Assembly: GCA_023133185.1 (NCBI GenBank)
Contig: JAGLWX010000255.1
Coordinates: 1 to 5,985, forward strand
Source of the DNA: Fidelibacterota bacterium
GTDB lineage: Bacteria > Fidelibacterota > UBA2242
Direction of reading: 5' to 3'
DNA length: 5,985 nucleotides
Part shown: one piece after another, positions 5,755-5,985 of the stretch
Layout: each line of letters starts with the position of its first letter
Position numbering within the stretch: the stretch's first letter is position 1
Notes under the pieces: generated by a model
Told to the model about the DNA's origin: nothing
What the model saw: only the letters and a program-made list of their open reading frames with translations
Databases searched by the model: none
Translations under genes and position numbers: made by a program

Positions 5755-5985
5755 TTAATGCTTACGCGTTTTTGAGCCCTCTGTATATAATCTAATGCTT
5801 TTTATATCTTCGATTCTTACTTCCCGTGGCATACCTACTAATAGTGATCTTTTCCCTTTTAGTTTACCATTTTCAATAAATGCAGTAGAGGCAAGCATTT
5901 TTATTTTCTCACCATTTTTTGTATTTATAATGAAAGTACTTACAGGTTTTATTTCTACCTCTAACTTTTCTTCTACAGTTGAGAG
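5755..5985 (-). CDS. hypothetical protein, C-terminal 76 residues (cut by window end)
   Basis: An open frame enters from the right edge and ends at TAA (5757-5755). The visible 76 residues alternate short beta strands and turns: VSTFIINTKNGEKIKMLAS, then FIENGKLKGKRSLLVG, then VRIEDIKSIRLYTEGSKTRKH. The layout (strand, 'NGKLKG' turn, strand, then a final 'I.IEDIKSI.LY' strand) recalls small beta-barrel modules at the ends of envelope-associated or lipoprotein-like hypothetical proteins, where an 'IPLSDIEKIEV'-like strand is common. That resemblance is from memory and weak. The start and any signal peptide lie outside the window. No function is assigned. Confidence 0.65.
   Translation of the reverse strand, partial: LSTVEEKLEVEIKPVSTFIINTKNGEKIKMLASTAFIENGKLKGKRSLLVGMPREVRIEDIKSIRLYTEGSKTRKH

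Noticed and set aside
1..5985. CRISPR array, tRNA or rRNA genes, riboswitches
   Set aside because: No regularly spaced repeats of suitable length, no cloverleaf or conserved RNA core seen on either strand.

Overview
The window reads as bacterial chromosome with every convincing gene on the minus strand. In transcription order (high to low coordinates) it holds: the 3' end of an unidentified gene (5985-5755); a 730-base gene-free stretch with two small inverted-repeat elements; a 43-codon ORF; a broken copy of the start of etfB; a complete fic gene; and a tight etfB-etfA-glcD operon that runs to the left edge.

The metabolic core (3355-98) encodes both subunits of an electron-transfer flavoprotein and a GlcD/D-lactate-dehydrogenase-type FAD oxidoreductase. 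The three genes are almost contiguous (10-11 bases between etfB and etfA, 8 bases of overlap between etfA and glcD), and each has a strong GGAG ribosome-binding site. This matches the core of the LDH/Etf complexes of anaerobes such as Acetobacterium woodii, where lactate or another 2-hydroxyacid is oxidised and the electrons pass to the flavins of Etf. EtfB carries a DGDTGQVGP motif like that of bifurcating-type Etfs, so use of NAD(H) is plausible but unproven. No ferredoxin-like domain precedes EtfA.

The most notable structure is the fic gene's position. About 128 bp covering the etfB ribosome-binding site, TTG start and first 35 codons occur twice in direct orientation: once in intact etfB (3251-3378) and once upstream of fic (4749-4876), with six differences by eye. 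Between them lies about 1.37 kb, more AT-rich in places than the etf genes, holding a class II Fic AMP-transferase gene and a tail with a cluster of TGCAC/GTGCA motifs. The layout fits fic having inserted at the start of etfB with a long target duplication (or single-crossover integration), leaving etfB whole and a 35-codon stub upstream. Before that event the 43-aa ORF would have been directly upstream of etfB.

The 5023-5754 stretch holds a 182-bp element with imperfect inverted ends of the CACAGAGGCGCAGAG type and, ten bases on, a 203-215 bp element with TGTCTGTCCATAAAGT-like inverted ends flanked by TAATTA. Neither encodes a protein; both look like MITEs or degraded insertion sequences.

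The organism cannot be named from this window. Strong Shine-Dalgarno sites, TTG/GTG starts, moderate-GC genes in AT-rich spacers and CACAGAG-type repeats suggest an anaerobic environmental bacterium, possibly of the Bacteroidota/Ignavibacteriota/Marinimicrobia neighbourhood; this is a weak inference.
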